Shown: piece by piece, positions 1 through 9,385 of the stretch
Position numbering within the stretch: the stretch's first letter is position 1
How the letters are laid out: the number at the start of each line of letters is the position of its first letter
Origin: Actinomycetota bacterium
Lineage (GTDB): Bacteria; Actinomycetota; Actinomycetes; S36-B12
Assembly: GCA_016717115.1 (NCBI GenBank)
Contig: JADKGE010000002.1
Span: 1-64,000, forward strand
Length of the DNA: 64,000 bases
Direction of reading: 5' to 3'
Position numbers and translations under genes: made by a program
The notes under the pieces: generated by a model
The model's input: the letters and a program-made list of their open reading frames with translations, nothing else
Told to the model about the DNA's origin: nothing
The model's database searches: none

Positions 1-336
1 CGAACATCTCCAATCGATCGTCCGGATTCGCGCCGAAGAACGCTTTCAGGCCCTCGCTACGGTCCAGCGCCGACTCCACGAGAAGCGCGGGCATCCGCAT
101 CCCGCCGGGAGTTCGCGACCATCGATCGCGCGTTCGCGTCCCAACGAGACACGCGTAAAGGCAATCAAGAATCCACGACTTGCCCGCACCGTTTCGCCCA
201 TACAAGACGGTCAAACCAGCCGGATTGGAAGTGAGGTCCTGAAGAGCGGCCCGCCCGAGGCACGTAGGCCGAGGATACGAAAGTCAGCGTTCTCCGACAC
301 GTGGGACCCTCGCTGGCCACCCACCGCAGCAAGCAT
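1..336 (-). pseudogene. AAA/SMC-like ATPase, N-terminal fragment, frameshifted
   Basis: This is the N-terminal end of a P-loop ATPase that runs off the left edge. The ATG at 334-336 follows a strong GGAGAGG Shine-Dalgarno. The first ~30 codons read ...DFRILGLRA, like the first strand of RecF/SMC/OLD-type ATPases. A frame change is then needed around 240-280. The second frame reads a Walker A (VLYGRNGAGKSW, about 175-205) and stays open to position 1. Function cannot be assigned because the rest is missing. An AAA ATPase beside mobile-element genes could be a defence or repair protein, which is inference only. Confidence 0.5.
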
Positions 337-419
337 TCACCTCTCCAGGGACCTACACCACCGACTGCCCAGATGCCACACTGCACCGACACAAAGTCCG
401 ATGGAGAGCGGCGGGTCAA

Positions 420-3400
420 ATCCGTCAGCCCGCTGTCCTTCAAGCGGTCACCGAATGCACGGTGGAGCGGGACCCAGTCACTTCGTGCGCGGTTCTGTCC
501 GCTGCGAATCCTGGAGGCGGTCATGCGTTCGGCGACGAGCCCGAGACGGCGTTGGTGAGGGCGTTGTCGTCCAGGGCCAGCAGGGCCTGAGTTCGGCCCG
601 TCGGCGATGTCGCACACGTTCACGACCTGCGAAGGACTCGTCCTGGCTGCGGGTAAACGCGACGTAGGCGCTGGACAGGTCCCGGTCACCGCCGAGGTCG
701 ATGGTCAGGACTTCATGGTCTGGCCCTGGAGCTTGTGCGTGGTCGTCGCGTATCCGTGCTTGCTGTGGGTGACGGCCTGCTCGACGCTGAGCTGGTCGGC
801 GTGCTGGCCGTCCGCATCCCAGTAGGTGAGCTCAAGGCCGTGCTGGCCGACGGAGGTGACGAGGGCGCGGGTACCGTTGTTGAGATCGCGTTGATCACCG
901 GCTCGCTTGATGTTGCGGGTGATCTGGAGATGGTCGCCGACGGCATACGTGCGTTCTGTACCGGCATGCTTGAAAGTGACATCGTCCCCGGTGAGCCAGC
1001 CGCTGCTGCGGGCCCAGTGGCGAGCGAGGTGATTGAGAACGTCGACCTGGTCGTTGCGGTCGGCATCGAGCCCGGTAAGTCTCATCCGGTCGGCAGCCGT
1101 CGGCATCGCGGCTGCCTTCTGCAGCCAGGATTCGATCAGGAGACGGTTCTTGTCGACCTCGCTGCGCGCGACACGGAACTTATCCGCGGCGGCGAGGATC
1201 TCCAGCGCGTCGCGGGGCTTCTCGTCGCGCAGGAAGGCCGCGCAGTCGCGGCCAAGGGGGGTCTTCTGGCGCAGGTTCTCGGTCATCTCGACCGCTCCGC
1301 GCACCTTGATCATCTCGGCGAACAGCGAGCTGGGACCGATGGCCTTGAGCTGCTTGTGGTCGCCGACGAGGGTGACGCGGACGCGTGCGCGCTGGGCCCA
1401 TTCCATGATCTGGGCCTTCTCGGTGACGGCGAGCATGGATGCCTCGTCGACGACGAGGTGGTCCATGGGCGGAAGGGCGTAGGCGTCACGAATCGCGGCT
1501 GCACGGCGGCGGTCGTGCTCGCTGCCGCTGGACTCGAGCTGGTCGATGCGCTGGCGGGCGGGATGCGCCGGGTCGGTCGCGAAGGCGATGCGTCCGAGGA
1601 GCCGGGCGACGGTGCTGCCGTCGATGCGGGCGGCGTCCTTCAATCCCTGGGTGGCGATGGCGGATGTCGATACCCCGTAGACGGTGATGCCGCGCCGGCC
1701 GAGGGCGTGCCGGACGGCGTCGAGGGCGGTGGTCTTGCCGCTGCCGGCGGAGCCGACCACCAACGCGATGAGGTCGGTGCCGGTGGTCATCTCCCGGTAC
1801 ATGGCCAGCTGCCCGTCGGTGAGGGACTGACCGTCGCCGAGTCGCCCGGAGTGCTGCATCCAGTCCTGGAGGAGTTCGTCGGCGTCGGTGGGGTCGAGGC
1901 GGTGGCGGTTGCGGTCGAAGCCGGCGGTGAACGCGTCCATCACGGCCTTCTCGGCTTTCAGGACGCGGATGGAAGCAATTCCCGGGCGCGCCGACGCGCC
2001 CGCGCCGGGAGGGTTCACCGGTGTCCTTTCCGGGCAGGAAGGCGAGGGCCTTGACGGTCTCGGTAGTGGCGTGGATGCGGGCGTCGTCCCAGTCGTTGGG
2101 GGCGAACGCCCGCACAGCGGCCTCGATCTGGACGTCGAGGGCGTAGGACTTGTGCTCGCACACGTGCTCGTCGATCGCGACGGCCCAGGTCGCGGCGTCC
2201 CACTGCGCCGGCTGCGTGTAGCCCGGCTGCGCCGGGGCGGTGAAGGCGCCGGCGAGGTCGATGCTGTCGTCGGCCGCGCGGGTGGTCATGTGCTGACGGA
2301 TCTCGGCCCAGGTGCGAGTCTGGTCGTCCTTGGTGGCGGTGACGGTGCGCTTGGCGCGGCCGTCCAGGACGCGGCGCCGGCGGGGGGTGAGGCCGTCAGT
2401 CTCGTCCTCGAGGAGGGCGTCGAGTTCGTCCTGGACGTCAGCGTTTCCCTGGGAGTACAGGGCGCGAACGATGGGGTCGGAGCCGATCACTTCGTATTGC
2501 TGGTCGCCGGCGTGGAACTCCCACCCGGGCACGAGTCCCCGCTCGACGGACAGCGCGCGCAGGTGGCGCTCGAACTCGGCCTGGAACCACGGGGCGTGGT
2601 TGATGAGGTCGCGGCCGCCGTTGGCGATGCCACGCTCGACACCGTCGACGCAGACGATCCGGTTGGGCATCAGCACGTGCCCGTGCAGGTGCGGGTCCAG
2701 GGACCGTGAGTAGGACTCGATGCTGACGGTCGCGGCGTAGCCGTCGCCGTCGATCAGGTCGGCGGTCTGCCCGTCGCCCTCGTGCCCGGTGCGGGCGTTG
2801 CCGACCCGGCGCATGAGCCCGTCGGTCGCCGCGACGGTGGCATCGTGCACCAGGTCAAGCCAGTTCTCCCGGGTGACGTCGGCGGCGAGGAACGCGGCGA
2901 CGCTGAGGGACTTCGGGCTGGTCAGGGTCTGCTCGTAGCCGGCGTTGCCGTACGGGACGCGCCGCTCCCAGTCGGCCTCGACCGCCGCGTGTATCGCTGC
3001 CCCGAGCTGCGGATCGGTCAGCGTCAGGTCCAGGGCGCGGCCGGGAGCTTGTCGGCGCCGGCCTCGGCGAGGCGGCGGTAGTGCGCGCCGAGCCGGGCCA
3101 TGATCCTGCCCCGATCGAAGCGGACCGGGGGCCGGCGGTGGGTGACTCCGCGGCGGGACGGGCCGCGGTCGTGCAGCTCCCAGGCGGCCTCGTTGCCGCG
3201 CAGCAGCGCCTCGGCGGTGCGGAACACCACGGTGCCGCCGGGCAGCCGTGCGGCCGTCTTCGCCAGGGACCGCCAGCGGGCCGCGCTCGCGATCCCGGTG
3301 TACAGGTCCGCGGGGGCAACACCCGCGTTGGAGCAGGCGTCGATGATCTCCTGGGCGTACGGCCGGGCGGCGATCTGGGCGTGCGGATTGTGCCGGGTAT

Positions 3401-3725
3401 TGATGGTGATGCGCTCCCCGGTGCGCCGGTCGATGCCGAACATCGCGTCCCGGACAACCTGCCCGTCGGATGCTCTGAGCAGCTCCCCGGGCCGGTACTC
3501 CAGGCGACATGCGGTGGCCCCGGATCCGAGGAACCAGACCCGGCGGGAGTCCACCGCGCCGACCCCGATGCGGTAGTCGACCTGACGCTCCTGGCGTGCA
3601 TGCGAGAACGATTTCTCGGGCTGAATCCCGGACAGTCGGTAGTTCACCTGAGCCGCGAGGCCGGTCCCGTGCTTGATCGGTTGGACGTGCCCGCTACGCG
3701 CCACAGCGCCCCCCGCCGCAGTCAA
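420..3725 (-). pseudogene. MobF/TrwC-type conjugative relaxase-helicase, frameshifted
   Basis: Relaxases of this family nick one plasmid or ICE strand at oriT, stay bound to it and unwind it with a RecD-like helicase. From the start near 3725 one frame runs to about 3027 and carries the N-terminal part. A second frame (about 3025-2030) holds the metal-binding histidine motif DPHLHGHVLM. A third (2018-705) holds Walker A GSAGSGKTT, VVDEAS and the late helicase motif TTTHKLQGQT. The tail (LSSAYVAFTRS, then VVNVCDIADG) needs further frame changes near 705 and 640. At least four single-base shifts therefore break a protein of about 1,080 residues, normal for the family. The exact stop is uncertain. 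It is the only conjugation gene visible here. Confidence 0.8.
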
Positions 3726-4144
3726 AGACGCGCACCCGAATCAGCGTCCGGGTGGTCGCTGGCAGGTGTCGCGCGGCGACGACCAGCATCGTGATGCCAG
3801 CCCGGTTGTGGATTCGGCTCGTTGCCTGCAGGGCGCAGCCCGTCGTGGTGGGTCCATCAGGGATGCGTCCCGTGCCGGGGGTGTTGCTCGGGGCCGGCTG
3901 GCGGCTCGAGGAGCCGGGGTCCCTGGTCGTCGTGCGGGTGTTGGTCACGGTGGGTGTCCTAGTCGTCTGGCTGGTCGGGGCGATGGGTTCCTTACCCCTG
4001 TCAACGACGCCCACCCCGCGGTGCCTCGGATTCCCTCACCCGACAGCCCGCGACGACACCCAATGCGAGGCACCGAGGCGGCTCGCGTCGTTGACCTATG
4101 TAGGGGCCGCAATCGCGCGGCACGACGTGAAGGGCGAGGTTCCC
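3726..4144. other. non-coding interval between relaxase and divergent small gene (possible oriT region)
   Basis: This is the only stretch over 300 bases without a convincing gene. It separates the minus-strand relaxase from a plus-strand small gene, the place where oriT often lies in MobF systems. It contains a perfect short hairpin (CGGCTC-GAG-GAGCCG, near 3902-3916) and TTGAC-type -35 candidates pointing both ways (near 4000 on the minus strand and near 4090 on the plus strand). A threonine-rich minus-strand reading frame (3694-4014) is open but lacks a recognisable domain. The oriT role is inferred from position only. Confidence 0.3.
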
Positions 4145-4429
4145 GTGAGCAATGACTTCCTGACAGCATCCGCCGAGGCCGCCGCCCGGCTCCAGGCCGC
4201 GCAGCGCAAGCACGCCGCGATGAAGACCAAGGCCGACCGGCGCCTCCACACCGCGCAGGAGCGCCACGGGGCAGACCTCGCTGACGCGGCCGCAGTCGAA
4301 GCCGGCGGATGGCGCCAGCTCTTGGACGTGCCGGGGATGACCGTCGTCACGGCCGCCCGCATCGGCGGCACCAGCGAGTCGACGGTCAGCCGCTGGCTCG
4401 CTAGGGCGAAGGACCCGTCATGCACCTGA
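4145..4429 (+). CDS. small helical protein with C-terminal HTH-like segment
   Basis: This protein has 94 residues and a GTG start preceded by a good AGGGCGAGG ribosome site. The N-terminal half is Ala/Lys/Arg-rich and helical (AAARLQAAQRKHAAMKTKADRR). The C-terminus, GMTVVTAARIGGTSESTVSRWLARAKD, looks like a helix-turn-helix with a TVSRW recognition helix. It is transcribed away from the relaxase gene. Its stop codon overlaps the ATG of the next gene, so the two are probably coupled. A DNA-binding accessory or regulatory role in transfer is plausible. I recognise no named family. The gene is intact, unlike most of its neighbours. Confidence 0.6.
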   Translation: MSNDFLTASAEAAARLQAAQRKHAAMKTKADRRLHTAQERHGADLADAAAVEAGGWRQLLDVPGMTVVTAARIGGTSESTVSRWLARAKDPSCT

Positions 4430-5098
4430 CCCCGCGATCGCTCGGCCTGGTCGCGGCAGCCGCGTTCACCGGCTGCACCCTGTTCGGCATCCTGACCAGC
4501 ATCGACCTGGTGCCGTCCGCGACAGCCGGCACACCGTCGGCCCGCGACCGCGACCGCGAGCGCACCTGCCTCTCTGCCGACCGCAGCGACAGTGCCGCCA
4601 ACCCCGCTCTCGACACCCGCAACAGGTCCGGCCGTCACCGCGCCGACGCCGCCGAGCGAGCCCACTGCGGCGGCGACGTCATCACCGCTCCCACGACCGG
4701 CCGCCCGGAGCACGTCGGCCACGACGACGCCGACGGCCCCCGAGACTCGCGCCCCGTCGCGACCCCGGCCGAGTCACCGGACATCAACGCCGGCCCCAGA
4801 GCAACGGCTCGTGGCGCAAACGCCTGCGCCACGTCCCGGGCCGAGACCTACGGCCCGGAGCACCTCGGTCACGGGAGCATGGGCGGCGCCGGTGCTGCGC
4901 GTGGGTGCCACCACCATCACCACTCCGCGGCTGACCTCCGGCGCGAAGGTGTCGGTGACGGTGGGCTGCAGCCCCAGCGCCGGGTGCGCCATGACCGGGT
5001 CGACGCTGACGATTGCGCCGGGCACATCGGTGACAGTCACCTGGTCGGCGCCGGCACGGTCGACCTACACGCCGTGGTCGGTGTCCCGTGCTCTGTGA
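4420..5098 (+). pseudogene. membrane-anchored Pro/Thr-rich surface protein, frameshifted
   Basis: The ATG at 4420 overlaps the previous stop codon. The first ~38 codons encode a hydrophobic signal or anchor (SLGLVAAAAFTGCTLFGILTS). The frame must then change near 4530-4550 to enter a Pro/Ala/Thr-rich stalk that reads cleanly to a stop at 5098. The last ~60 residues (VGATTITTPRLTSGAKVSV... with two Cys in GCSPSAGCAM) look like a small beta-rich domain with a possible disulfide. A secreted or surface-exposed product of the mobile element is likely, function unknown. One indel separates the two halves. Confidence 0.45.
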
Positions 5099-5117
5099 CG
5101 TGCGCAGTGACGGGCGG

Positions 5118-5753
5118 TCACGTTGCGAGCATCGGCCATGCCCGGTCCAGCGCCCAGTCGCCGAGCGCCGCACCCTTGGGCATCGGGTGCATCCCCGTCA
5201 GGTGGTCGATCGCCTGCCCGGTGAGCATCGCAGCAACCAGGACAGGGTCGACCTCAGGGCGGATCTCCCCTGTCCGCTGCCCGTACTCGATCAGTCGGCG
5301 GACGACCGCCTCCCTCGGCTCGAGCACGTGGGCGCGCAACTGGGCGAGCAGCTCTGGGACGGTCGATCGATGCACGATCGCCGTCGCGAGGACCGCCGCG
5401 AAGTACTTGTGGTGCGCGGCACCGATGTCCATCGCCCGCCGAATCCGGCTCGGCAGGTCGTCATCGCCATCTGTCCAGCCCTGGAACGTCGGGAGCTGAC
5501 CGATGGCGGCCACCGCGAGGTCGACCTTGGTGGGGTAGTGCCTGTACACGGTGCGCTTGGACATCCCCGCTTGGTCGGCGACGTCGTCCATCTTCATGTC
5601 GGCGTAGCCCACCTCCGCGAGCAGGTGCAGTGCCTGCTCCGCCAGGACCAGGTGCACCTGCTCCCACGCCTCGCCGCCCTCGCGGATCCCGAGTGGGACC
5701 CGCCGGCGCCCGCCCGGAGTCCGCTCGATCGCCTCGTCATCACGCTGTCCCAT
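5118..5753 (-). CDS. TetR/AcrR-family transcriptional regulator
   Basis: This intact 211-residue protein has an N-terminal TetR DNA-binding domain (about residues 33-80). It includes MDDVADQAGMSKRTVYRHYPTK, the typical helix-turn-helix ending in YRHYPTK. The helical C-terminal half would bind a ligand and dimerise. It is convergent with the gene ending at 5098 and divergent from the secreted-protein gene starting at 5839, with an 85-bp gap. The gap contains GTATAC in an AT-richer patch that could hold an operator. Regulation of the neighbouring secreted proteins is inferred from position only. Confidence 0.8.
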   Translation of the reverse strand: MGQRDDEAIERTPGGRRRVPLGIREGGEAWEQVHLVLAEQALHLLAEVGYADMKMDDVADQAGMSKRTVYRHYPTKVDLAVAAIGQLPTFQGWTDGDDDLPSRIRRAMDIGAAHHKYFAAVLATAIVHRSTVPELLAQLRAHVLEPREAVVRRLIEYGQRTGEIRPEVDPVLVAAMLTGQAIDHLTGMHPMPKGAALGDWALDRAWPMLAT

Positions 5754-5838
5754 CCGCCCAACCTATCGCCACCTGTCAGTCACCCGTATACGCATGCTCG
5801 CCGTGCCCGCGACGGCAACTAGCACACGAGGAGTCCTC

Positions 5839-7006
5839 ATGAAGATCACGTCCCTCGCCTCCGGCGTCTAGCCGTCGGCATCGTCCTGGCCACCACCGCG
5901 CTCGGCGCCACGCCTGCCATCGCCGACACGGGACCTGGCGAGGTTGTCGCCGCCGACCTGGCCGCGCCCCCCGCCCAGCCAGCAACGGCTCGCATGGTGG
6001 GCGTCGACGCCAACCTCGTTGCCGGTCTGACCGTCACCGGTGCCGGCGGCCGCAAGGTCACGGTCGCCGCGAAGGGTGAGCGGCCGCGCAGCCTCGCTCC
6101 GGCCGCCGGAGACTCGGCGGTCTTCCGCCGACTCAAGCCCGGCCGGGTCTACACGATCACCGTTGCGGGCACGCGCATCGGCACGGCTGTGCCGCTGGGC
6201 GACGTCGGTCCGGCGTTCGGCCTGACCGTGTCCACCACCGGAACCCCCGACGAGGTCCTGCTGCGGTGGAGCCACCGGCCCGCCAATGCGCAGGGTCCTG
6301 CGATCAGCTACACCGTCACCGCCACGCCGGTCGGCGTCATCGGCCCAATCAGCGACGGGCCAGCCGAGATCACCGGGACCACGGCCGCGACCACCACGCG
6401 GATGGTCGTCGACCCGACCACTCGATACACGTTCACCGTCACCCCCGCAATCCCGTCAGCAGCGGGCATCCCACGACGGCGACGATGACGCGCACGCTGC
6501 GCGAGATGACGGGCACCACCGAGGTCGTCCCCACCACCCCAGCACCCGCGCCCGCCGTCGTGGTGATCCCCGCGGCCGCACCGCCTGCCCCCTCACCTGC
6601 ATCGCCGCCGCCGGCAACGACGCCGAGCGCGAAGACCATCTACGTGTGCCCGGACGGATACACCCGAGACGCCTGGCGGCCTGTGCCAGATGACGCTCGC
6701 ATACACCTACGGCACGAAGGCGTACACGTTCCACCAGGAAAAACCGGATCCACGCCTGTCACGTGGGCGCTGCGACGCGGTCCGCACCGCTTGGGACGGG
6801 GTTCAGCTGGAACGTCGAGCATTATTCCTACTCCTGTGCTCAGGGCGGACTGCCCATCTACTCCCAGGTCAAGGACGCCACCCCCGACGGATACACCGAC
6901 ACCGGCAGCGCCTGGACCGAAGAAGGAGCGCCCCTGACGGCTACAGCGACGACGGAGCGCAATGGGTCAAGACCGCCGCCAAGGTCACCCGGTGGTCCCC
7001 GCATGA
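5839..7006 (+). pseudogene. secreted fibronectin III-like protein, copy 1, multiply frameshifted
   Basis: The start is at 5839 after GAGGAG, but the frame hits a stop after ten codons. A shift restores a signal peptide (LAVGIVLATTALGATPAIA). Next comes a region like that of the downstream gene: VGVDANLVAGLTVTG, a fibronectin III-like stretch (TYTFTVTP-type strands), a Pro/Ala linker, then IYVCPDGYT, LAYTYGTKAYTFHQE and DGYSDDGAQWVKTAAKV. Several frames must be joined, and the expected VVPA-stop end falls at 7004-7006. The product would be about 389 residues. It is a tandem paralogue of the intact gene at 7104-8315, so this copy is broken or mis-assembled. Confidence 0.65.
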
Positions 7007-7103
7007 CGGCGACCCGCGGCCACGCGCATCTCACGGTGAAACGCGCACCCTCCTGTACTCCGACCGATCAAATTCCCACCGCCCCGAGTCGAAGGAACCT
7101 GCC

Positions 7104-8315
7104 ATGACTGTCCGCACCCTCACCATTCCCGTCATCGCGGCGACCGCGCTGGCGATGATGGCTCTGGCGACGCCGGCCTCCGCCGACACCATCGCCCAGG
7201 ACACGCCCCCTGTCGTCGTCGCGCAGTCTCAGACACCGCCTCCCGCTCCCGTCGCATCGGCCCGGGTCATCGGGGTCGACGCGAACATCGTCGGCGGCGT
7301 GACCATCACCGGTCACGGCGGCAAGACCGTCGCCGCTGTTGCCCGTGGTCACGCCACCCGCACCGGTCGAACCACGGCTGACCGGCCACTGATCCTCAAG
7401 GGCCTGACGCCCGGGGTGCGCTACTCCATCCGCATCGATGGCCGCAAGGTCGCCACCGCCATGCCCGTCGCCCAGGTGAGTCCGGCAACCGGACTGCGCG
7501 TGGAATCGACCAACACCCCCGGAACAGTCCTGGTCACCTGGACGCACACCCCGGCGCCGGCCCAAGGTCCGGTCACCTTCGAGGTCGTCGCGACCCCCCT
7601 AAACCCCGATGGCACGCTCGGGACAGATGTCGTGTCGATCACCTCCCCCGAGGGCGTCGCCACGCTGACGGGGCTGAACCCGGCCTTCCGCTACCAGTTC
7701 ACCGTGACCCCGCGCAACGGCGCAGGACCCGGAAGGCCCATCTCGGCCACGATGGCCAAGACCCTCGCCGAGGTCGCCGGAAGCGGCGTCCCGACCATAC
7801 CCGCGGTGCCGAAACCAACGCCCCCTGTCGCGCCCACTCCCGCCCCGGCATCGGCCCCGGCCCCGGCCCCGGCTCCGGCACCCGCGCCGAGCCCCCCAGC
7901 GCCGACGACGAAGGTCATCTGGGTCTGTCCCGACGGCTACACCGAGACGCAGACGGGCGTGTGCGAGAAGAAGACCCCGTACACCTTCCACAAGACGACC
8001 GAGACCCTCGCCTACACCTACCACCAGGAATCACAGATGAACACGATCAGCGTCCCGGCCACCTTCAACGGGACCGTCTGGACGTGGAGCTGCCCGTCGG
8101 GGTACGACGCAGGCGGAGGCCAGTGGGGCGTCGGCATCTGCAAGGGGCACCGTCCAGGTCCAGGTCAGGACTACCCGCCCACCGGCTGGTACGACAACGG
8201 CTCCACCTACGCCCACGACATCGACGTCAAGGATCCGATACCCACCGGATACACCGACAACGGGACCGAATGGGTCGCCACGGCGGCGAAGATCTCGAAG
8301 GTCGTGCCCGCCTGA
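7104..8315 (+). CDS. secreted fibronectin III-like protein, copy 2 (intact)
   Basis: This protein has 403 residues, with ATG after GAAGGAACC. The Sec signal peptide (residues 1-26) ends at ASA. After a short Pro-rich segment comes VIGVDANIVGGVTITG, a beta-rich domain (about 55-120), and a fibronectin III-like domain (about 125-215, ending FRYQFTVTPRNGAGPG). A linker of repeated Pro-Ala follows (about 230-265), then a C-terminal module with Cys and aromatic repeats (WVCPDGYT, CPSGYD, GWYDNGSTYAHD, GYTDNGTEW). It is probably an extracellular adhesion or surface protein exported by the host cell. No enzymatic motif is seen. It is a tandem duplicate of the damaged gene just upstream. Confidence 0.7.
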   Translation: MTVRTLTIPVIAATALAMMALATPASADTIAQDTPPVVVAQSQTPPPAPVASARVIGVDANIVGGVTITGHGGKTVAAVARGHATRTGRTTADRPLILKGLTPGVRYSIRIDGRKVATAMPVAQVSPATGLRVESTNTPGTVLVTWTHTPAPAQGPVTFEVVATPLNPDGTLGTDVVSITSPEGVATLTGLNPAFRYQFTVTPRNGAGPGRPISATMAKTLAEVAGSGVPTIPAVPKPTPPVAPTPAPASAPAPAPAPAPAPSPPAPTTKVIWVCPDGYTETQTGVCEKKTPYTFHKTTETLAYTYHQESQMNTISVPATFNGTVWTWSCPSGYDAGGGQWGVGICKGHRPGPGQDYPPTGWYDNGSTYAHDIDVKDPIPTGYTDNGTEWVATAAKISKVVPA

Positions 8316-8417
8316 CGAAGTGGGTGGGGTTCAGGCCCGCACCCCTGAACTCCACCAACTATCTTTTTAGGTATTTTGTATGTACTCTCGACTCCTCAGG
8401 AGCACAAGGAGGCCGCC

Positions 8418-8603
8418 ATGCCGCTGTTCATCGTCATCGCCAGCGTCTTCGCGCTGATCTGTACCGCAGGTCTCGCGCTGCCGCTGGTCATCCTCGTGAT
8501 CGTCGCTCTGGCTTGCCGACGACCTCCCCAGCCGCAGGACCTGCTCGCAATCGCGACACTGCCAGGTCCACGGTGCACGCCGGTGGAGGTGCTGCTGCCA
8601 TGA
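8418..8603 (+). CDS. small single-pass membrane protein
   Basis: This protein has 61 residues. A perfect AAGGAGG ribosome site lies 5 nt before the ATG, which decides this start over an upstream ATG in the same frame. Residues 3-30 form one hydrophobic helix (FIVIASVFALICTAGLALPLVILVIVALAC), followed by a short polar tail. Its stop codon overlaps the ATG of the next gene (ATGA), so the two are translationally coupled. Function is unknown. Clusters of small membrane proteins of this kind are common in conjugative elements. Confidence 0.6.
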   Translation: MPLFIVIASVFALICTAGLALPLVILVIVALACRRPPQPQDLLAIATLPGPRCTPVEVLLP

Positions 8604-8911
8604 CCCACGGCGACTCGGAACTCAGCCGCTCTGAGGAAGCTCAGTGGGATGCCATCGTGTCGAGTGAATGGCCCATCGAATCCGCCATCCTGACGACGCA
8701 ACTGTCCGGCACGTCCGTTCCCTCCAACGGAGTTAGCGATACCTCTGGACAGCTCTTTGTCACGGTGTACCAGCCACGACGGCCGAGGCTCGCCCCACTG
8801 GCTGTAGGTGTCCTCATGCTCGCTGCAAGTGCGTGGCTGACCATCCAAGTCCTGGCCCGCCTATCACGCGCCAGCCTGGCGGGTATCTCCCCGTTCCGAC
8901 CGGGCCGTTGA
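8600..8911 (+). CDS. small tail-anchored membrane protein
   Basis: This protein has 103 residues and overlaps the upstream gene by four bases. The first ~65 residues are polar and acidic (THGDSELSRSEEAQWD...). One membrane segment lies near residues 70-90 (LAPLAVGVLMLAASAWLTIQVLA), followed by a short basic tail. No known domain was recognised. Tight coupling on both sides (4-bp overlap upstream, 1-bp gap downstream) marks an operon of three or four small membrane proteins. Confidence 0.55.
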   Translation: MTHGDSELSRSEEAQWDAIVSSEWPIESAILTTQLSGTSVPSNGVSDTSGQLFVTVYQPRRPRLAPLAVGVLMLAASAWLTIQVLARLSRASLAGISPFRPGR

Positions 8912-8912
8912 C

Positions 8913-9164
8913 GTGCACGCCCTCACCGTCAGGGCGGTGCTCGTCGCGATCACCCTCGTTCTGGCTGCCTGCTGCTTCGCCATCTGGGTCATCGCTACTG
9001 CCCGATACCGGCTTCGGCGCTCGTCATGTCGACTCGTTGCCAGCCCACCGAATCCGGTGACCGTAAACGTCGTCCCACCAAACCCCGCCACCGCGGCAAC
9101 GTGGATCCTGCTCCTCCTCGGCGCGACCGCCGCGGCCGGCTGGTGGATCCCGCTGCAACTCTAG
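8913..9164 (+). CDS. small two-pass membrane protein
   Basis: This protein has 83 residues with a GTG start one base after the previous stop. It has two hydrophobic segments: about 5-28 (TVRAVLVAITLVLAACCFAI) and about 61-80 (AATWILLLLGATAAAGWWI). The loop between them is basic then Pro/Asn-rich (NPVTVNVVPPNPAT). Function is unknown. It belongs to the same operon as the two genes before it. Confidence 0.5.
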   Translation: MHALTVRAVLVAITLVLAACCFAIWVIATARYRLRRSSCRLVASPPNPVTVNVVPPNPATAATWILLLLGATAAAGWWIPLQL

Positions 9165-9385
9165 CCAGTGGCAGCACCCCCGACGCTATTGACGCTCTTC
9201 ACCTCGCTGCACTGGGTGGATCAGTCTGGCTCGCAGTCTTCCTGCTGTGCATGTTCGGCCTGACGACCTGGGCAGCCCGAGAGGCGCGCCACCGCGTACG
9301 CCGCAAGGCCGCGCAAGGTACCCGCCCTGGTGATCATGCGATCCCGGTTCGGTCGCGGCCTGATCCTTGCGCCGGAGGATTCTGA
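9143..9385 (+). CDS. possible small single-pass membrane protein
   Basis: This 80-codon frame begins at a GTG that overlaps the end of the preceding gene. It has a clear membrane helix (LGGSVWLAVFLLCMFGLTTWAA) followed by a basic stretch (REARHRVRRKA), the usual inside-positive pattern. The start lacks a good ribosome site. The segment could instead be the second half of the preceding gene separated by an indel. Its end overlaps the convergent TIGR02391 gene. Confidence 0.35.
   Translation: MDPAATLASGSTPDAIDALHLAALGGSVWLAVFLLCMFGLTTWAAREARHRVRRKAAQGTRPGDHAIPVRSRPDPCAGGF

Noticed and set aside
165..689. A 174-codon frame at the relaxase end
   Set aside because: It mixes the frameshifted relaxase tail with out-of-frame ATPase sequence and has no start or domain of its own.
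7840..7900. Pro-Ala codon repeats taken as a tandem DNA repeat or CRISPR
   Set aside because: They are a coding linker of the secreted protein with no spacer structure.
8376..8420. Upstream ATG at 8376 as start of the 61-residue membrane protein
   Set aside because: The ATG at 8418 has a perfect AAGGAGG site and begins directly with the membrane helix, while the upstream extension contains that ribosome site.
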